A stretch of 64,000 nt of DNA from Rhodococcus xishaensis (GTDB taxonomy: Bacteria; Actinomycetota; Actinomycetes; Mycobacteriales; Mycobacteriaceae): assembly GCF_004011825.1 (NCBI RefSeq), contig NZ_RKLO01000007.1:1-64000 (forward strand), given 5' to 3'. Below, piece after piece: positions 61,866 to 64,000 of this stretch. A program made the translations under genes and the position numbers. Within the stretch, counting starts at the first letter, position 1, and every line of letters begins with the position of its first letter. The notes under the pieces are model-generated. The model was not told where the DNA came from, made no database searches, and worked only from the letters and a program-made list of their open reading frames with translations.

Positions 61866-64000
61866 TTACGGCTCGCTGGGTAGCGACCCCTCGGCGCCGT
61901 TGTGGTGCACCACGCCGAGTTCGAGTCCCGCATCGTCCGCTGCCACCCGCACTGTGTCCTCGGGCTCGAGCTCACCGGACAGCAATAGCCCGGCGAGCCG
62001 ATTGTCGAGTTCCTTCTGGATGGTTCGGCGCAGCGGCCGCGCGCCGAACTCCGGCTGGTAGCCCTTCTCGGCGAGCCAATCGACGGCGTCGTCGGTGATG
62101 TCAAGCTCGACGTGCTGGGCGCGCAGCTGGCGGCGGGTGCCGTCGAGGATGAGCTCGATGATCTGCCGGAGCTCCGTCTGGTCCAGCCGGTGGAACACGA
62201 TGGTCTCGTCGATCCGGTTGAGAAACTCTGGCCGGAAATGTACCCGCAGCCGTTCCATGAGCGTCGGCACCAGCTCGTCGATGTCCTCGGCCTTGGAACC
62301 GAGGATCAGGTCGGAGCCGATGTTGCTGGTGAGGATCACGATGGTGTTCTTGAAGTCGACGGTGCGCCCCTGCGCGTCGGTGACCCGGCCGTCGTCGAGC
62401 AACTGGAGGAGCACGTTGAACACGTCCGGGTGTGCCTTCTCGACCTCGTCGAACAGCACCACCGAGTACGGCTGCCGCCGCACCTTGTCGGTGAGCTGCC
62501 CGGCCTCCTCGTACCCGACGTAGCCGGGCGGGGCCCCGACGAGCCTGGAGACGGTGTGCTTCTCCTGGAACTCGCTCATGTCGAACCGGATCATCCGGTC
62601 CTCGTCACCGAACACGGCCTCCGCCAACGCTTTCGCGGTCTCGGTCTTGCCGACGCCGGTGGGACCGAGGAACAGGAACGATCCGATGGGACGGTTCGGA
62701 TCCGAGAGCCCGGCCCGCGAACGGCGCACCGCCTCGGCCACCGCGGTGACGGCCTCGTCCTGTCCGATGACGCGGGCGTGCAGCACGTCCTCGAGTCGCA
62801 TGAGCCGTTCGCGTTCCTCGGACGTCAACTCCGCCACCGGAATTCCGGTCTGGCGCGAAACGATGTGCGCGATGTCGAGGACGGTCACCTCGGGAGTGCT
62901 CTCGTCGGGAGCCTCGCCGAGACGATCCTCGGCCTCGGTGATCTTACGTTTGAGCTCGTTGGCGCGCTCGTAGTCCTCCTGCTCGACAGCAGAGTCCTTC
63001 TCACGCTTGAGTCGTGCGAGCTGCTCCTCGGCGGTTCGGGTGTCGACGTCGGGCGTGTGGGTCCGCAGCCGCACCCGGGCGCCGGCCTGGTCGACGAGAT
63101 CGATCGCCTTGTCGGGCATGAACCTGTCGGTGATGTAGCGGTCCGACAGCTCGGCGGCGGCGACGAGCGCCTCGTCGGTGTAGTGGACCTGGTGGTGCGC
63201 CTCGTAGCTGTCGACCAGGCCGCGCAGGATCTCGATGGTCTCGTCCACGGACGGTTCCGCGACCAGCACCGGCTGGAAGCGCCGCTCGAGGGCGGCGTCC
63301 TTCTCGATGTGCTTGCGGTACTCGTCGATCGTGGTCGCACCGATCGCGTGCAGGTCGCCGCGCGCGAGAGCCGGCTTGAGCAGGTTCCCGGCGTCCATCG
63401 CGCCCTCGCCGCCAGCTCCGGCACCGACGATGGTGTGCAATTCGTCGATGAACAGGATCAGCTCGTCGGAGTGGGCCTTGATCTCGTCGAGGATCTTCGT
63501 CAGCCGTTCCTCGAATTCGCCGCGGTACTTCGTGCCCGCCACGAGTGAGCCGAGGTCGAGCGCGACGACACGGCGATCGGCCAGCGTCGACGGGACGTCC
63601 TTGTTGACGATGCGCTGCGCGAGGCCCTCGACGATCGCTGTCTTGCCGACACCCGGGTCGCCGATCAACACCGGGTTGTTCTTGCGGCGGCGCGACAGGA
63701 TCTCGATGGTTTGCTCCACCTCCTGCGCGCGGCCGACGACCGGGTCGACATTGCCGGCGCGGGCCTCCGCCGTCAGATCGCGCCCGTACTCGTCGAGCGT
63801 CGGCGTCGAACTCGGCGTCGTCGGCACCTTCTCGCCCTCGAGGGTTGCGCCCAACAGGGCCTTGCCGGCCGGGCTCTCGGGGTTCGCGGCGATGCCGATG
63901 AGGATGTGTTCCGGGCCGATGTAGCTGCGGCCCGACTCGCTGGCCTGCTGCTGCGCGGTCCGCAGCGCCAGCTTCGCGGCCGGACTCAGGCTCGGCGCCC
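61866..64000 (-). CDS. ClpC-like ATP-dependent protease ATPase, C-terminal part
   Basis: The gene is open through the window end; the frame continues upstream of the apparent start at 63854 with the second Clp N repeat ([23 protein letters not shown]). The D1 domain has [13 protein letters not shown] and the Walker [11 protein letters not shown]; a middle coiled-coil ([21 protein letters not shown]) is followed by D2 with [17 protein letters not shown] and a C-terminal D2-small domain. This is a ClpA/ClpC-type unfoldase. The sequence differs widely from ClpC1 as I recall it, so it is probably a second paralogue. It pairs with ClpP1P2 to degrade proteins (family knowledge). Confidence 0.88.
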   Translation of the reverse strand, partial: APSLSPAAKLALRTAQQQASESGRSYIGPEHILIGIAANPESPAGKALLGATLEGEKVPTTPSSTPTLDEYGRDLTAEARAGNVDPVVGRAQEVEQTIEILSRRRKNNPVLIGDPGVGKTAIVEGLAQRIVNKDVPSTLADRRVVALDLGSLVAGTKYRGEFEERLTKILDEIKAHSDELILFIDELHTIVGAGAGGEGAMDAGNLLKPALARGDLHAIGATTIDEYRKHIEKDAALERRFQPVLVAEPSVDETIEILRGLVDSYEAHHQVHYTDEALVAAAELSDRYITDRFMPDKAIDLVDQAGARVRLRTHTPDVDTRTAEEQLARLKREKDSAVEQEDYERANELKRKITEAEDRLGEAPDESTPEVTVLDIAHIVSRQTGIPVAELTSEERERLMRLEDVLHARVIGQDEAVTAVAEAVRRSRAGLSDPNRPIGSFLFLGPTGVGKTETAKALAEAVFGDEDRMIRFDMSEFQEKHTVSRLVGAPPGYVGYEEAGQLTDKVRRQPYSVVLFDEVEKAHPDVFNVLLQLLDDGRVTDAQGRTVDFKNTIVILTSNIGSDLILGSKAEDIDELVPTLMERLRVHFRPEFLNRIDETIVFHRLDQTELRQIIELILDGTRRQLRAQHVELDITDDAVDWLAEKGYQPEFGARPLRRTIQKELDNRLAGLLLSGELEPEDTVRVAADDAGLELGVVHHNGAEGSLPSEP

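Overview
The window is GC-rich actinobacterial DNA from a mycolic-acid bacterium of the order Mycobacteriales, most like Rhodococcus, Prescottella or Nocardia. The evidence is the arabinogalactan machinery (aftA, dprE1, dprE2, glfT1, glfT2, the Wzm/Wzt galactan exporter), a secreted Ag85-like mycolyltransferase, the proteasome activator Bpa and a GtrA protein next to dprE1. No PE/PPE proteins and no embCAB genes are seen. The species cannot be fixed from this sequence alone.

Layout. 1-118: 3' end of a 5S rRNA gene and its terminator. 0.2-1.8 kb: a dehydrogenase gene and a divergent TetR regulator sharing an operator-like array. 1.8-7.6 kb: aftA, dprE2, dprE1 and gtrA (decaprenyl-phospho-arabinose and arabinan initiation), with an alpha/beta hydrolase inserted. 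7.7-12.2 kb: an F420-type oxidoreductase, an HtrA-like protease, and rmlC-rmlA divergent from rmlB (dTDP-rhamnose). 12.3-18.1 kb: a secreted decapeptide-repeat protein, a flippase-like membrane protein, an LpxA-like acyltransferase, a sugar aminotransferase with a sugar dehydrogenase (a likely 3-amino-sugar pathway), and a secreted PI-PLC-like protein. 18.3-20.6 kb: an operon of isochorismatase-like hydrolase, a 47-residue membrane protein and an NCS1 permease, coupled by overlapping start and stop codons. 20.7-30.1 kb: cell-wall glycosyltransferases, glfT2, glfT1, wzt, wzm and bpa, similar to the Rv3777-Rv3783 neighbourhood of M. tuberculosis. 30.2-34.3 kb: a desulfurase-like protein, oxidoreductases, a MarR regulator and tRNA-Ser(UGA).

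34.4-43.5 kb looks like accessory DNA. It has a PH/SHOCT protein downstream of a perfect actinobacterial LexA box, further palindromes, and a TetR-led cluster of three small SAM methyltransferases (two are a recent tandem duplication) ending in a Cys-containing homologue of iodothyronine deiodinases. After that come an MDR reductase, a scrap of an IS1380-type transposase, a WYL regulator, a YceI protein and a nucleoside hydrolase.

44-53.6 kb: mycolyltransferase, HisC2-like aminotransferase, a DLH-fold protein without its nucleophile, tRNA-Ser(GCU), tRNA-Arg(ACG), small secreted and membrane proteins, HAD and CMD enzymes, a 2-hydroxyacid dehydrogenase and an acyl-CoA synthetase. 53.7-60.1 kb: a LysR regulator divergent from pcaHG, then a convergent operon of two methyltransferases, a MetF-like protein and a thioesterase. 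60.1-64 kb: a dcm-vsr pair and the 3' part of a ClpC-like ATPase gene cut by the window end.

The best candidates for something undescribed are the methyltransferase/deiodinase-like cluster with its duplication, the permease operon with its microprotein, and an LpxA-like enzyme beside GnnA/GnnB-like enzymes in an organism with no lipid A.
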